Shown in pieces: positions 43,812 through 52,534 of a DNA stretch of 64,000 bases (its first letter is position 1; every line of letters starts with the position of its first letter). Made by a program: the position numbers and the translations under genes. This stretch comes from Mucilaginibacter tolerans. GTDB taxonomy: Bacteria > Bacteroidota > Bacteroidia > Sphingobacteriales > Sphingobacteriaceae. The notes beneath the pieces are model-generated. The model saw nothing but the letters and a program-made list of their open reading frames with translations, searched no databases and was not told the origin of the DNA. Location of the stretch: positions 1 to 64,000 of the forward strand of contig NZ_JAUMKB010000016.1 of assembly GCF_030519375.1 (NCBI RefSeq). The letters run 5' to 3'.

Positions 43812-44735
43812 ATGAATACTTCACGCAGAAATTTTATCAAAAATACCAGCATGGCAGTAGCAGGCGCTGCTTTGTTGTCAAAATCAGGTGATCTGTTTGC
43901 ATCATCCCCTAAAAAAATTGTACGTGTTGGCGTACAGCTTTATTCCGTGCGCGATGCTATGCACACTGATCCGAAAGGTTCATTGAAGAAGCTGTCCGAT
44001 ATGGGGTATATTCATGTTGAACATGCCGACTATATTGACAGGAAGTTTTATGGTTATAGCGCAAAGGATTTTAAAAAAATATTGGGCGACCTGGGCCTGC
44101 AAATGAACAGCGGTCACGTAGTAATGACTGAAAAGGATTGGGATACATCAAAAAATGACTTTACTGATAAGTGGAAATATACTATCCAAGATGCAGCAGA
44201 AGCAGGACAACGTTATTTGGTGAGCCCCTGGCTGGATGAAAGCCTGCGCCATGACCATGATAAGTTAAAATGGTTTATGGACTTATTCAATAAATGTGGT
44301 GAACTGGCGCAAAAGTCAGGTGTTCAGTTTGGATACCATAATCATAATTTTGAGTTCAGTACCAAGGTAGGCGACGGTACCTTGTACGATTTCATTCTGG
44401 CTAATACCGACCCTAAATTGGTAGCACAGCAAATGGACATCGGCAATATGCTTGGTGCGGGCGGTATAGCTTTGGACCTGATTAAAAAATACCCGGGCCG
44501 TTTTGAGCTGATGCACGTAAAGGACGAAATAAAAAGCACAACAGGTGGCGGTATGGATGGTTACGACAGCACCATACTTGGTCAGGGTGTAATGCCGGTA
44601 AAAGATATCGTAAAGGAAGCCAGAAAAAATGGTGGTACTTCCCAATTTATTATTGAACAAGAATCTTATCAGGGTAAAGATCCGTTCGATTGTGTAAAAA
44701 TTGATTTACAAACCATGAAAAAGTGGGGATTCTGA
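43812..44735 (+). CDS. Tat-exported TIM-barrel sugar isomerase/epimerase-like protein
   Basis: The protein has 307 residues with a Tat signal (SRRNFIKNTSMAVAGAALL). The mature part is an AP-endonuclease-2-type TIM barrel (VGVQLYSVRDAM, FGYHNHNFEF, VAQQMDIGNML, FELMHVKDE, FIIEQES), with Glu, Asp, His and Glu residues placed as the metal ligands of the xylose-isomerase-like family. Such exported members have been linked to conversion of keto-sugars or inositol-type compounds; the exact reaction is not known here. It is one of four such barrels in this cluster. Confidence 0.85.
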   Translation: MNTSRRNFIKNTSMAVAGAALLSKSGDLFASSPKKIVRVGVQLYSVRDAMHTDPKGSLKKLSDMGYIHVEHADYIDRKFYGYSAKDFKKILGDLGLQMNSGHVVMTEKDWDTSKNDFTDKWKYTIQDAAEAGQRYLVSPWLDESLRHDHDKLKWFMDLFNKCGELAQKSGVQFGYHNHNFEFSTKVGDGTLYDFILANTDPKLVAQQMDIGNMLGAGGIALDLIKKYPGRFELMHVKDEIKSTTGGGMDGYDSTILGQGVMPVKDIVKEARKNGGTSQFIIEQESYQGKDPFDCVKIDLQTMKKWGF

Positions 44736-44864
44736 CCCATTTTCGTGTAAATTAGACACTTAGTTATCACGCAAAGAAATTCAGGAAGATAAATCCATAT
44801 TTTTCTGAATTTTTTTCCGTTTCTGTTTTAATAATGTCAATTATACATCTATATTGTGCCCGGC

Positions 44865-44872
44865 TATTTTTG
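44865..44872 (+). promoter_or_regulatory. Possible -7 promoter box before the first dehydrogenase subunit gene
   Basis: TATTTTTG fits TAnnTTTG and lies 38 bases before ATG 44911, in the 175-base spacer after the TIM-barrel gene. No TTTG at the -33 position is visible. Confidence 0.3.
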
Positions 44873-44910
44873 AGAGAAAAGCCCAACCAATTTAGTAACC
44901 AATTTTAAAG

Positions 44911-45459
44911 ATGGACAGGCGTACAGCGATCCAGAATCTGGCTTTAGTGATAGGTGGTGCAGTGCTTTTACCCCGTTGTTCCAAAAGCAATCCATCCGCT
45001 CATTTTAAACATTTTGATATCACATTCGATCAGCAAACACTGATAACCGATATTGCTGAAGTTATTATTCCAAAAACTAACACACCCGGCGCCACCGATT
45101 TGAACCTGTATGGCTTTGTTATGAAAATGGTGGATGAGTGCACCAAAAAGAAAGACCAGGAAGCATTTTTGAAAGGCATGGCTGAGTTTGAAGATGTGCC
45201 GAAAAAGATGTTTAGCAAGCCCTTTGCCGAGTGTAATAAGAAAGAAAAGGAAGATGTGCTGAAAAGTTTTGAGAAAAAAGATAATTCTTATTCTAAAGAA
45301 CTACAGGCATTTTACCAGACTGTAAAAGGATTGACGGTGTTTGGGTATACCGAGTCGAAGTATTTCATGACTAAAGAAATTGTTTATGAATTGGTGCCTG
45401 GTAGATACAATGCATGGTATCCGGTAAAAAATGGGAAGGCAGTAGCGAAGAATGGCTAA
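44911..45459 (+). CDS. Gluconate 2-dehydrogenase subunit 3 family protein, copy 1
   Basis: The protein has 182 residues with a Tat-like lipoprotein signal (MDRRTAIQNLALVIGG, then LLPRCSK). The mature domain matches the small gamma-type subunit of membrane-bound FAD sugar dehydrogenases (LITDIAEVIIPKTNTPGATDLNLYGFVMKMVDEC; FYQTVKGLTVFGYTESKYFMTKEI). In characterised complexes this subunit carries the export signal for its flavoprotein partner. The gene overlaps the next one by eight bases (ATGGCTAA), a sign of translational coupling and 1:1 assembly. Confidence 0.88.
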   Translation: MDRRTAIQNLALVIGGAVLLPRCSKSNPSAHFKHFDITFDQQTLITDIAEVIIPKTNTPGATDLNLYGFVMKMVDECTKKKDQEAFLKGMAEFEDVPKKMFSKPFAECNKKEKEDVLKSFEKKDNSYSKELQAFYQTVKGLTVFGYTESKYFMTKEIVYELVPGRYNAWYPVKNGKAVAKNG

Positions 45460-47167
45460 TTTAAATATAGATAGCGCTAAAGAACGCACCTTTGATGCGA
45501 TCGTGATAGGCTCGGGGATGAGTGGCGGATGGGCAGCAAAAGAACTAACCGGCAAAGGACTGAAGACGTTGATGCTGGAGCGTGGCCGTGACGTAAAACA
45601 TCTGAAAGACTATCCGACGACCAACATGTATCCCTGGGAGTTTGAACACAGGGGAGAGGTACCGATGGATATACAAGAAGCCAACCCGGTAGTGAACCGC
45701 TGCTATGCTTTCAAGGAAGACGCCATGCACTTTTTTGTAAAGGATAATGAGCATCCTTATGTACAAACAAAGCCCTTCGACTGGATACGCGGTTACCAGG
45801 TAGGTGGTAAATCCCTTCTTTGGGCGCGTCAAACCCAACGCTGGAGCGATTTTGACTTTGAAGGTCCTGCACGCGACGGCTTTGCAGTTGATTGGCCTAT
45901 ACGCTATAAAGATATTGCTCCATGGTATAGCTACGTCGAAAAATTCGCTGGTATTTCAGGCAATAAAGATGGTCTGGATGTGCTGCCTGACGGTGAGTTT
46001 TTGCCCGGGTTCCCTTTAAATGCAGTTGAAACTTATTTCAGCAAGCACGTTAAAGAAAAATATAAAAACCGCCATGTAATTAGTGCGCGTTGCGCTCATT
46101 TGTCGACTCCTAATCAGATACATCTGGATCAGGGGCGTGCACAGTGTCAAAGACGTACCCTTTGCCAGCGCGGATGTCCCTTTGGGGGATATTTCAGTGC
46201 TAATGCATCAACCATTCCATGGGCGTTAAAATCAGGTAATCTTACCTTACGGCCCTTCTCAGTAGTACAATCCATAATTTATGATGAGCAAAAAGGCGAG
46301 GCTAAAGGCGTTCGTGTAATAGATACTAATACCAAAGAAACTATAGATTATTACGCCCGCATCATTTTCGTAAATGCCGCAGCTTTAAATACCAATCTTA
46401 TTTTGCTAAACTCTACTTCACATCGTTTTCCTAATGGTTTGGGTAATGACAGTAGTGTATTGGGTAAATATGTAGCTTTCCATAATTATTCTGCACATAT
46501 CAGTGCTGAGGTTGAAGGTTTTGAAGAATGGGCTACAGACGGTCGTAACCCGGCAGGCGGCGGTTATATCCCACGTTTCAGAAATGTATTTAAACAGGAA
46601 ACTAATTTTCTGCGTGGGTATGCCTGCGGTTTAGGCGCTTATCGTGGTTATAAACATAGCCATGAAGATGTAGGCCAGGATTTTAAAGCCGGCCTGTCAA
46701 GCAAGGAATATGGGCCATGGTATGTAGGGTCACACATGATGGGTGAAACTATTCCGAAAGAAAGCAATTTCGTGGCACTTGATTCGAGCCGGAAAGATGC
46801 CTGGGGAGTACCTCTGCTCAAAATCTCTGTCGAATATGATGATAATGATATGAAAATGCAGAAGGATTACGTAGAGCAGTTGACGGAAATGTTTACCAGT
46901 GCAGGTTTCAAAAATATTAAGGCGGAGACTGATCGCCGGGCACCCGGTTTGGACATTCATGAGATGGGTGGCGCCAGAATGGGCCTTGATCCGAAGACTT
47001 CGGTATTGAACAATTGGAATCAGATGCATGCCTGTAAAAATGTTTTTGTAACGGATGGTGCGAGCATGACGTCTACTTCATGTCAGAATCCGTCACTCAC
47101 TTATATGGCGTTGACAGCAAGAGCGGCGGATTATGCTATTTCTGAGATGAAAAAGGGCAATATTTAG
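45452..47167 (+). CDS. GMC-type FAD sugar dehydrogenase with iron-sulfur cysteine motif, copy 1
   Basis: The protein has 571 residues and no signal peptide. The N-terminal dinucleotide fold has DAIVIGSGMSGGWAAKEL and the C-terminal GMC half ends with HEMGGARMG and ASMTSTSCQNPSLTYMALTARAA. In the centre, Cys232, Cys238 and Cys242 form C-X5-C-X3-C-P (QRRTLCQRGCPFG), the pattern of the [3Fe-4S] cluster in FAD-glucose and fructose dehydrogenases. It should oxidise a sugar or glycoside and pass electrons to a cytochrome. Export probably occurs together with the Tat-signal subunit encoded just upstream. Confidence 0.9.
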   Translation: MANLNIDSAKERTFDAIVIGSGMSGGWAAKELTGKGLKTLMLERGRDVKHLKDYPTTNMYPWEFEHRGEVPMDIQEANPVVNRCYAFKEDAMHFFVKDNEHPYVQTKPFDWIRGYQVGGKSLLWARQTQRWSDFDFEGPARDGFAVDWPIRYKDIAPWYSYVEKFAGISGNKDGLDVLPDGEFLPGFPLNAVETYFSKHVKEKYKNRHVISARCAHLSTPNQIHLDQGRAQCQRRTLCQRGCPFGGYFSANASTIPWALKSGNLTLRPFSVVQSIIYDEQKGEAKGVRVIDTNTKETIDYYARIIFVNAAALNTNLILLNSTSHRFPNGLGNDSSVLGKYVAFHNYSAHISAEVEGFEEWATDGRNPAGGGYIPRFRNVFKQETNFLRGYACGLGAYRGYKHSHEDVGQDFKAGLSSKEYGPWYVGSHMMGETIPKESNFVALDSSRKDAWGVPLLKISVEYDDNDMKMQKDYVEQLTEMFTSAGFKNIKAETDRRAPGLDIHEMGGARMGLDPKTSVLNNWNQMHACKNVFVTDGASMTSTSCQNPSLTYMALTARAADYAISEMKKGNI

Positions 47168-47322
47168 GTCGGTTTTTGGCCTCAAGAGCTTATATAAAAT
47201 GGGGTAAAATCACCCATAGGGCTCTAAAAAGCCAATATTGTGTTAAAAAAACACAATGATACATAGGAACGAAATTTATTTTTTATACATTAGTCGGACT
47301 AACCAATTTTAACTAAAAAATC

Positions 47323-49005
47323 ATGTCTACAAACACATATGACGCGATCGTCATTGGCTCAGGTATCTCGGGCGGCTGGGCAGCAAAAGAGCTTACTCAA
47401 AAAGGATTGAAGACCATAATGCTCGAACGTGGTCGTAACATCGAACACGTTAAGGATTATGTAAACGCCAATAAGGCTCCATGGGAATTTGAACATCGTG
47501 GTGGGCGGACGCAAAAGATGATCCATGACTATCCGGTCCTGAAAAGAGATTATCCGCTAAATGAAACCAACCTTGATTACTGGGTAGATGAAAAAGAAAG
47601 CCCGTATGTAGAAGTAAAACGGTTCGACTGGTTTCGTGGTTACCACGTAGGCGGCCGTTCGCTGATGTGGGGCCGTCAAAGCTACCGCTGGCACGATACA
47701 GATTTTGAAGCTAACTTGAAAGATGGTATTGGTACTGACTGGCCTATCCGTTATAAAGACCTGGAACAATGGTATACCTATGTAGAGGGTTTTGCTGGCA
47801 TTTCTGGTAATAAGGACAACGTGCCTATTCTTCCCAATGGCAACTTTATGCCGCCAATGGAAATGAACTGCGTGGAAAAGGACGTGGCTGAGCGTTTCAA
47901 TAAATTCTATAAAGAACATAACCGTTATATGATCATTGGCCGTACTGCCAATATCACCAAGCCGCTTCCGGGCCGTACTAACTGTCAGTATCGCAACAAA
48001 TGCTGGTTAGGCTGTCCGTTCGGAGCATATTTCAGTACACAGTCATCAACCTTGCCTGCAGCTGTGGCAACCGGTAACCTGACCGTAAGGCCATGGTCTA
48101 TCGTTACCAAGATATTGTACGATAAAGACACCAAAAAGGCAAAAGGCGTTGAGGTGCTGGACGCAGAAACTAACAAGACTTATGAGTACTATGCAAAAAT
48201 CGTTTTCGTAAACGCTTCAGCATTAAACTCTGCATGGGTGTTGATGAACTCTGCAACCGATATCTGGCCTGATGGTTTGGGCAGCAGCAGCGGTGAGCTT
48301 GGACATAACCTGATGGATCACCACTTAGGCGTAGGTGCCGGCGGTGTGATTGAAGGATACGAAGACAAATATTACTTCGGCCGTCGTGCTAATGGTATTT
48401 ATATTCCACGTTTCAGAAACCTGAACGGCGAAAAACGCGATTATATCCGCGGATTTGGTTATCAGGGTGGCGGAGGCCGCGACGAGTGGGGCAGAAGCAT
48501 TCCTGAAATGAGCATTGGAGGTGCATTTAAAGATGCTTTATCAGAGCCAGGACAATGGACTTTCGGTATGGGTGGCTTTGGCGAAACCTTGCCGTATCAT
48601 GAAAATCGTGCTTACCTGGATAAAGACAAAAAAGATAAATGGGGGCTCCCTGTATTGGCCATTGACGCTACCTGTAAGGATAATGAGCTGAAAATGCGTA
48701 TCGATATGGCTAATGATGCTAAAGAAATGCTGGAAGCAGCCGGTGTGAAAAATGTGCATACGTTTACCAGCGAGCCTGTATTGGGCCGTGGAATCCACGA
48801 AATGGGAACCGCTCGTATGGGCCGTGATCCTAAGACTTCTGTATTGAACGAATGGAACCAGGTGTGGGATGCTAAAAACGTGTTCGTTACGGATGGCGCA
48901 GCTATGGCATCAACTGCCTGCCAGAACCCATCATTAACTTACATGGCATTAACAGCCCGTGCTGCTAACCATGCAGTGGAGGAACTTAAGAAAGGGAATA
49001 TTTAA
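47323..49005 (+). CDS. GMC-type FAD sugar dehydrogenase with iron-sulfur cysteine motif, copy 2
   Basis: The protein has 560 residues. It is a paralogue of the preceding gene with the same segments: YDAIVIGSGISGGWAAKEL, GYHVGGRSLMWGRQSYRW, TDWPIRYKDLEQWYTYVEGFAGISGNKDN, and the cluster motif with Cys221, Cys227 and Cys231 (C-X5-C-X3-C-P). The end HEMGTARMGRDPKTSVL and STACQNPSLTYMALTARAA holds the catalytic His/Asn region. Its likely small subunit is the gene at 50653, separated by the Gfo/Idh gene. It starts at ATG 47323, 155 bases after copy 1. A gene-end hairpin follows. Confidence 0.9.
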   Translation: MSTNTYDAIVIGSGISGGWAAKELTQKGLKTIMLERGRNIEHVKDYVNANKAPWEFEHRGGRTQKMIHDYPVLKRDYPLNETNLDYWVDEKESPYVEVKRFDWFRGYHVGGRSLMWGRQSYRWHDTDFEANLKDGIGTDWPIRYKDLEQWYTYVEGFAGISGNKDNVPILPNGNFMPPMEMNCVEKDVAERFNKFYKEHNRYMIIGRTANITKPLPGRTNCQYRNKCWLGCPFGAYFSTQSSTLPAAVATGNLTVRPWSIVTKILYDKDTKKAKGVEVLDAETNKTYEYYAKIVFVNASALNSAWVLMNSATDIWPDGLGSSSGELGHNLMDHHLGVGAGGVIEGYEDKYYFGRRANGIYIPRFRNLNGEKRDYIRGFGYQGGGGRDEWGRSIPEMSIGGAFKDALSEPGQWTFGMGGFGETLPYHENRAYLDKDKKDKWGLPVLAIDATCKDNELKMRIDMANDAKEMLEAAGVKNVHTFTSEPVLGRGIHEMGTARMGRDPKTSVLNEWNQVWDAKNVFVTDGAAMASTACQNPSLTYMALTARAANHAVEELKKGNI

Positions 49006-49031
49006 GTTAGAGATCAGTTAATCAGAGATGA

Positions 49032-49088
49032 GTTAATTAGGTGAAGTTGATATCGAATATAAGATATCACTTAATCACCTTAATCAAC
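49032..49088. repeat. Post-stop word-repeat hairpin
   Basis: Arms 49032-49054 and 49063-49088 are made of GTTnATTAAGGTGA words, meeting at a GATATC near-palindrome. It begins 27 bases after the stop codon of dehydrogenase copy 2. Further AATCACTAATTCAC words continue downstream to 49130. Confidence 0.6.
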
Positions 49089-49144
49089 GGTCCAATCACT
49101 AATTCACTAATTCAGTAAATCACTAATTATTAAAACATATACCA

Positions 49145-50575
49145 ATGACTGAAGAACCAAAAGATGCCCCTAAAAATCCCACAAGGCGGGATTTTATCAA
49201 GAATACTTCGCTCGCTGCTGCGGGCTTTATGATTGTTCCGCGTTTCGTTTTAGGCGGCAAAGGTTTTATTGCACCAAGTGATATGTTACAGGTTGCAGGT
49301 GTGGGTGCAGGTGGCAAAGGGCAGAGTGATATTGCAAATTTTGCCAAGAGCGGCAAAGCCAATATTGCTTATTTGTGTGATGTGGATGATCGCCAGGCTG
49401 CCACCAGTGTTAAAAATTTCCCTAAAGCTAAATACTATAAAGACTGGCGCGAGCTGTTGGATAAAGAGCATAAACACATAGACGGCGTTTCGGTGTCAAC
49501 TCCCGATCATAACCACGCTATCATAGCCTATTCTGCAATGCAGTTGGGTAAAGGTGTATATGTTCAAAAACCAATGACCCATGATATTTGGGAAGCACGT
49601 TTACTAACGGAAGCTGCCAAAAAATACAAGGTGGTAACGCAAATGGGTAACCAGGGTTCATCAAATGATGGAACGCGTCAAATGGCCGAATGGTATGATG
49701 CAGGTATCATTGGTGATGTGCATACTGTTTATTGCTGGACAAACCGCCCGGTTTGGCCGCAAGGCATCGCATGGCCTTCACCGCAGCCCAATATTCCAAA
49801 AGAACTGGATTGGAATCTTTGGTTGGGAACGGCTCCGAAAAAAGACTATGTAGATAAACTAGTTCCGTTTAACTGGCGCGGCTGGTGGGATTACGGCACA
49901 GGCGCATTAGGCGATATGGGCTGTCACCTGGTTGAAGCACCATTCAGGGTATTGGGCTTGCAATATGTTAAGGATGTGCAGGCTAGTGTAGGGACGGTGT
50001 TTGTTGATGAATTTAAGCAGGGGCACTTCCCGGAAAGCTGTCCGCCATCGAGCCACATTACGATGACTTTCCCTAAAACGGGTAAGACTCAGGGCGATGT
50101 AACCCTTCACTGGATGGATGGAGGTATTCAGCCTGAAAGGCCTGAAGAATTAGGGCCAAACGAGCATTTCCCTGGTGAGCAAGGCAACGGTACGTTGTTT
50201 ATCGGTACCAAAGGGAAAATGTATGCCAGCACTTATTCTGACGGAGCGACATTGTTGCCTTTGGCTCGTACTAAAGAAGTAACCGTACCTAAAAAATACG
50301 ATAGGGTGCCACACGGTGCCGAAGGTCACTATGCACAATGGGTAGAAGGTTGTATTGCCGGTTATGGTAAGATGGAGATGAGTTCATCGTTTGAAAAAGC
50401 AGGCCCACTGACCGAAGCTTTGCTGATGGCCAACTTAGCTGTTCGCGGGCATGACCTTAGAGGTGGTCAAATCAAATACGAGTGGGATAACAATGCTATG
50501 AAAGTGAGCAATTTTGATGCAGTAAACGAATACGTAAAACGTAACTATAGGGAAGGATTTGTTTTAAAAGCATAA
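49145..50575 (+). CDS. Tat-exported Gfo/Idh/MocA-family oxidoreductase
   Basis: The protein has 476 residues with a Tat signal (TRRDFIKNTSLAAAGFMIV). The Rossmann domain has VAGVGAGGKGQSDIA and the motif VYVQKPMTHD, where the usual EKP reads QKP, as in many exported members. The substrate domain contains WWDYGTGALGDMGCHLVEAPF. Such proteins carry tightly bound NAD(P) into the periplasm and act as sugar oxidoreductases or NAD-dependent glycosidases; the exact reaction is open. It sits between a GMC dehydrogenase gene and a small-subunit gene. Confidence 0.88.
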   Translation: MTEEPKDAPKNPTRRDFIKNTSLAAAGFMIVPRFVLGGKGFIAPSDMLQVAGVGAGGKGQSDIANFAKSGKANIAYLCDVDDRQAATSVKNFPKAKYYKDWRELLDKEHKHIDGVSVSTPDHNHAIIAYSAMQLGKGVYVQKPMTHDIWEARLLTEAAKKYKVVTQMGNQGSSNDGTRQMAEWYDAGIIGDVHTVYCWTNRPVWPQGIAWPSPQPNIPKELDWNLWLGTAPKKDYVDKLVPFNWRGWWDYGTGALGDMGCHLVEAPFRVLGLQYVKDVQASVGTVFVDEFKQGHFPESCPPSSHITMTFPKTGKTQGDVTLHWMDGGIQPERPEELGPNEHFPGEQGNGTLFIGTKGKMYASTYSDGATLLPLARTKEVTVPKKYDRVPHGAEGHYAQWVEGCIAGYGKMEMSSSFEKAGPLTEALLMANLAVRGHDLRGGQIKYEWDNNAMKVSNFDAVNEYVKRNYREGFVLKA

Positions 50576-50652
50576 ATTTAAAAACTATATTTAGTCCCGC
50601 AAACCAATTAATAAATCAGTAATTTCATTAATTCAATAAATCAACTAAAGAA

Positions 50653-51222
50653 ATGAATAGAAGAGACGCAATCGGCAGGGTGGCCCTGATCATGGGCGGA
50701 ACCCTTATAGGTGCCGAATATCTTTTATCGGGCTGTAAACCAAAGGCTGCCAAGGTAGAAGATCTGTTCAATACAGATCACGTAGCTTTCTTGAACGAGG
50801 TAGGTGAAACTATTTTACCAACTACCAGTACCCCTGGTGCAAAGGCTGCTGATGTAGGCAACTTTATGGCGGTAATGGTAAGAGATTGTTACGAACCTGC
50901 TGATCAGGATATATTCTTAAAAGGCCTGGATAAAATTGATGATGCTGCTAACAAAAAATTCAGCAAGAAATTTATGGATCTGGACGCCACCCAGCGCACC
51001 GCATTGTTAACCGATCTGGATAAAGAACAACAGGAATACTCAAAAACTAAAAAACCGAAAGATCCTAACCATTATTTCAGAATGATCAAAGAACTTACCT
51101 TGTTAGGTTACTTTACATCTGAAGTGGGATGTACAAAAGCATTACGCTATGTACCGGTACCAGGAAGATTTGACGGTTGCATCCCTTACAAAAAAGGTGA
51201 TAAGGCCTGGGCGTTGTCGTGA
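50653..51222 (+). CDS. Gluconate 2-dehydrogenase subunit 3 family protein, copy 2
   Basis: The protein has 189 residues with a Tat-like lipoprotein signal (MNRRDAIGRVALIMGG, then LLSGCKP). The mature domain follows the same plan as copy 1: FLNEVGETILPTTSTPGAKAADVGNFMAVMVRDCY and YFRMIKELTLLGYFTSEVGCTKAL. It is most likely the partner of the second GMC dehydrogenase (47323). A short 77-base spacer separates it from the Gfo/Idh gene, and a hairpin follows. Confidence 0.88.
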   Translation: MNRRDAIGRVALIMGGTLIGAEYLLSGCKPKAAKVEDLFNTDHVAFLNEVGETILPTTSTPGAKAADVGNFMAVMVRDCYEPADQDIFLKGLDKIDDAANKKFSKKFMDLDATQRTALLTDLDKEQQEYSKTKKPKDPNHYFRMIKELTLLGYFTSEVGCTKALRYVPVPGRFDGCIPYKKGDKAWALS

Positions 51223-51244
51223 TAATTAGTTGATTAAGTGACTT

Positions 51245-51312
51245 GTTGATTAGGTTGATTGAGTTTAGTTTTGAAATTTATTTCGATTTGAACTTAATCG
51301 ACCTAATCTAAC
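51245..51312. repeat. Post-stop word-repeat hairpin
   Basis: Arms 51245-51265 and 51291-51312 pair at about 19 positions (GTTnGATTAGGTnGATT core). The word GTTGATTA occurs three times in the left part. It begins 22 bases after the stop of the small-subunit gene, and the same words occur in the elements at 14221 and 49032. Confidence 0.6.
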
Positions 51313-51356
51313 TTAATCAACCATTCAACTACTAAACTAAAACTACTACACTATTT

Positions 51357-52529
51357 ATGAGCAAAAGAAAATTGCGCATGGGTATGGTTGGCGGCGGTAA
51401 AGACGCCTTTATTGGTGCCATACATCGCATTGCTGCAAACATGGACGGGCTGATCGAGCTGGTTTGCGGTGCACTCAGCATTCACGAGGATGTAGCAAAA
51501 GAAAGCGGTAAAATGCTTTTCCTGCCCGAAGACAGAACCTATACCAGTTACGAACAAATGATAGCTGCCGAGGCTCGGCTGCCTGCAGACAAACGCATGG
51601 ATTTTGTGACAATCGTTACCCCGAATTTCGCGCACTTTGGTCCGGCCATGATGGCACTGGATAACGGATTTAACGTGGTGATTGAGAAGCCGGTAACTTT
51701 TACCCTGGATGAAGCCAAACAACTGAAAAAGAAGGTTGAAGAAACCGGATTAATGTTATTACTGACGCATACTTATTCAGGCTATCCAATGGTAAAAGAG
51801 GCCCGCCAGCTGGTGAAAGGCGGCGCTTTGGGTAAAGTCCGTAAAATATATGTTGAATACCACCAGGGATGGCTGAGCAAACTTTCAGAACGTGAAGGTA
51901 ATGCGCAGGCCGCATGGAGAACTGACCCTAAACGCTCGGGCAAAAGCGGTTGTATGGGTGATATAGGGACACATGCTGCTCACTTAGCCGAATATATTTC
52001 AGGATTGAAGATCACACAAATGTGTGCTTCGTTAAATACTGTTGTTGAGGGCCGTTTACTGGACGACGACGGTGGCATACTGCTGCGGTTTGAACAGAAT
52101 GCGACTGGTGTGCTTACCGCCTCGCAGATAGCTGCCGGCGAAGAAAATGCTTTGAAGATTCGTGTGTATGGCGAAAATGGCGGTTTGGAATGGGCACAAC
52201 AGGAGCCAAACACTCTGACTGTTAGGTGGAGCGATAAACCTGCCCAGACTTTCCGTGCAGGCAATAACTATTCAGATCGTGAATCAACCTATGCTACGCA
52301 CAACTGCCGTACTCCGGGAGGTCACCCTGAAGGATATTTGGAAGCATTTGGCAACCTTTACCGCAATTTCGCTTTGAGTCTGAGTGCCAAACTGAATGGC
52401 GAAGAGCCGCACAAAGAATGGCTGGATTTTCCGGGTATTGAAGACGGTATAAGAGGAATGGCATTTATCGACAATGTTGTTGCTTCAAGCCAGTCGGATA
52501 AAAAATGGACTGATTACGTTATTAATTAA
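51357..52529 (+). CDS. Cytoplasmic Gfo/Idh/MocA-family oxidoreductase
   Basis: The protein has 390 residues and no signal peptide. The Rossmann part has RMGMVGGGKDAFIGAIHR and the conserved VVIEKPVTFTLDEA (EKP motif). The second domain shows GCMGDIGTHAAHLAEYISG, with the usual Asp and His of sugar dehydrogenases. It should oxidise or reduce a sugar or keto-sugar with NAD(P). The next gene, a TIM-barrel isomerase-like protein, starts five bases after its stop codon, so the two very likely act in sequence on the imported product. Confidence 0.9.
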   Translation: MSKRKLRMGMVGGGKDAFIGAIHRIAANMDGLIELVCGALSIHEDVAKESGKMLFLPEDRTYTSYEQMIAAEARLPADKRMDFVTIVTPNFAHFGPAMMALDNGFNVVIEKPVTFTLDEAKQLKKKVEETGLMLLLTHTYSGYPMVKEARQLVKGGALGKVRKIYVEYHQGWLSKLSEREGNAQAAWRTDPKRSGKSGCMGDIGTHAAHLAEYISGLKITQMCASLNTVVEGRLLDDDGGILLRFEQNATGVLTASQIAAGEENALKIRVYGENGGLEWAQQEPNTLTVRWSDKPAQTFRAGNNYSDRESTYATHNCRTPGGHPEGYLEAFGNLYRNFALSLSAKLNGEEPHKEWLDFPGIEDGIRGMAFIDNVVASSQSDKKWTDYVIN

Positions 52530-52534
52530 GCATT

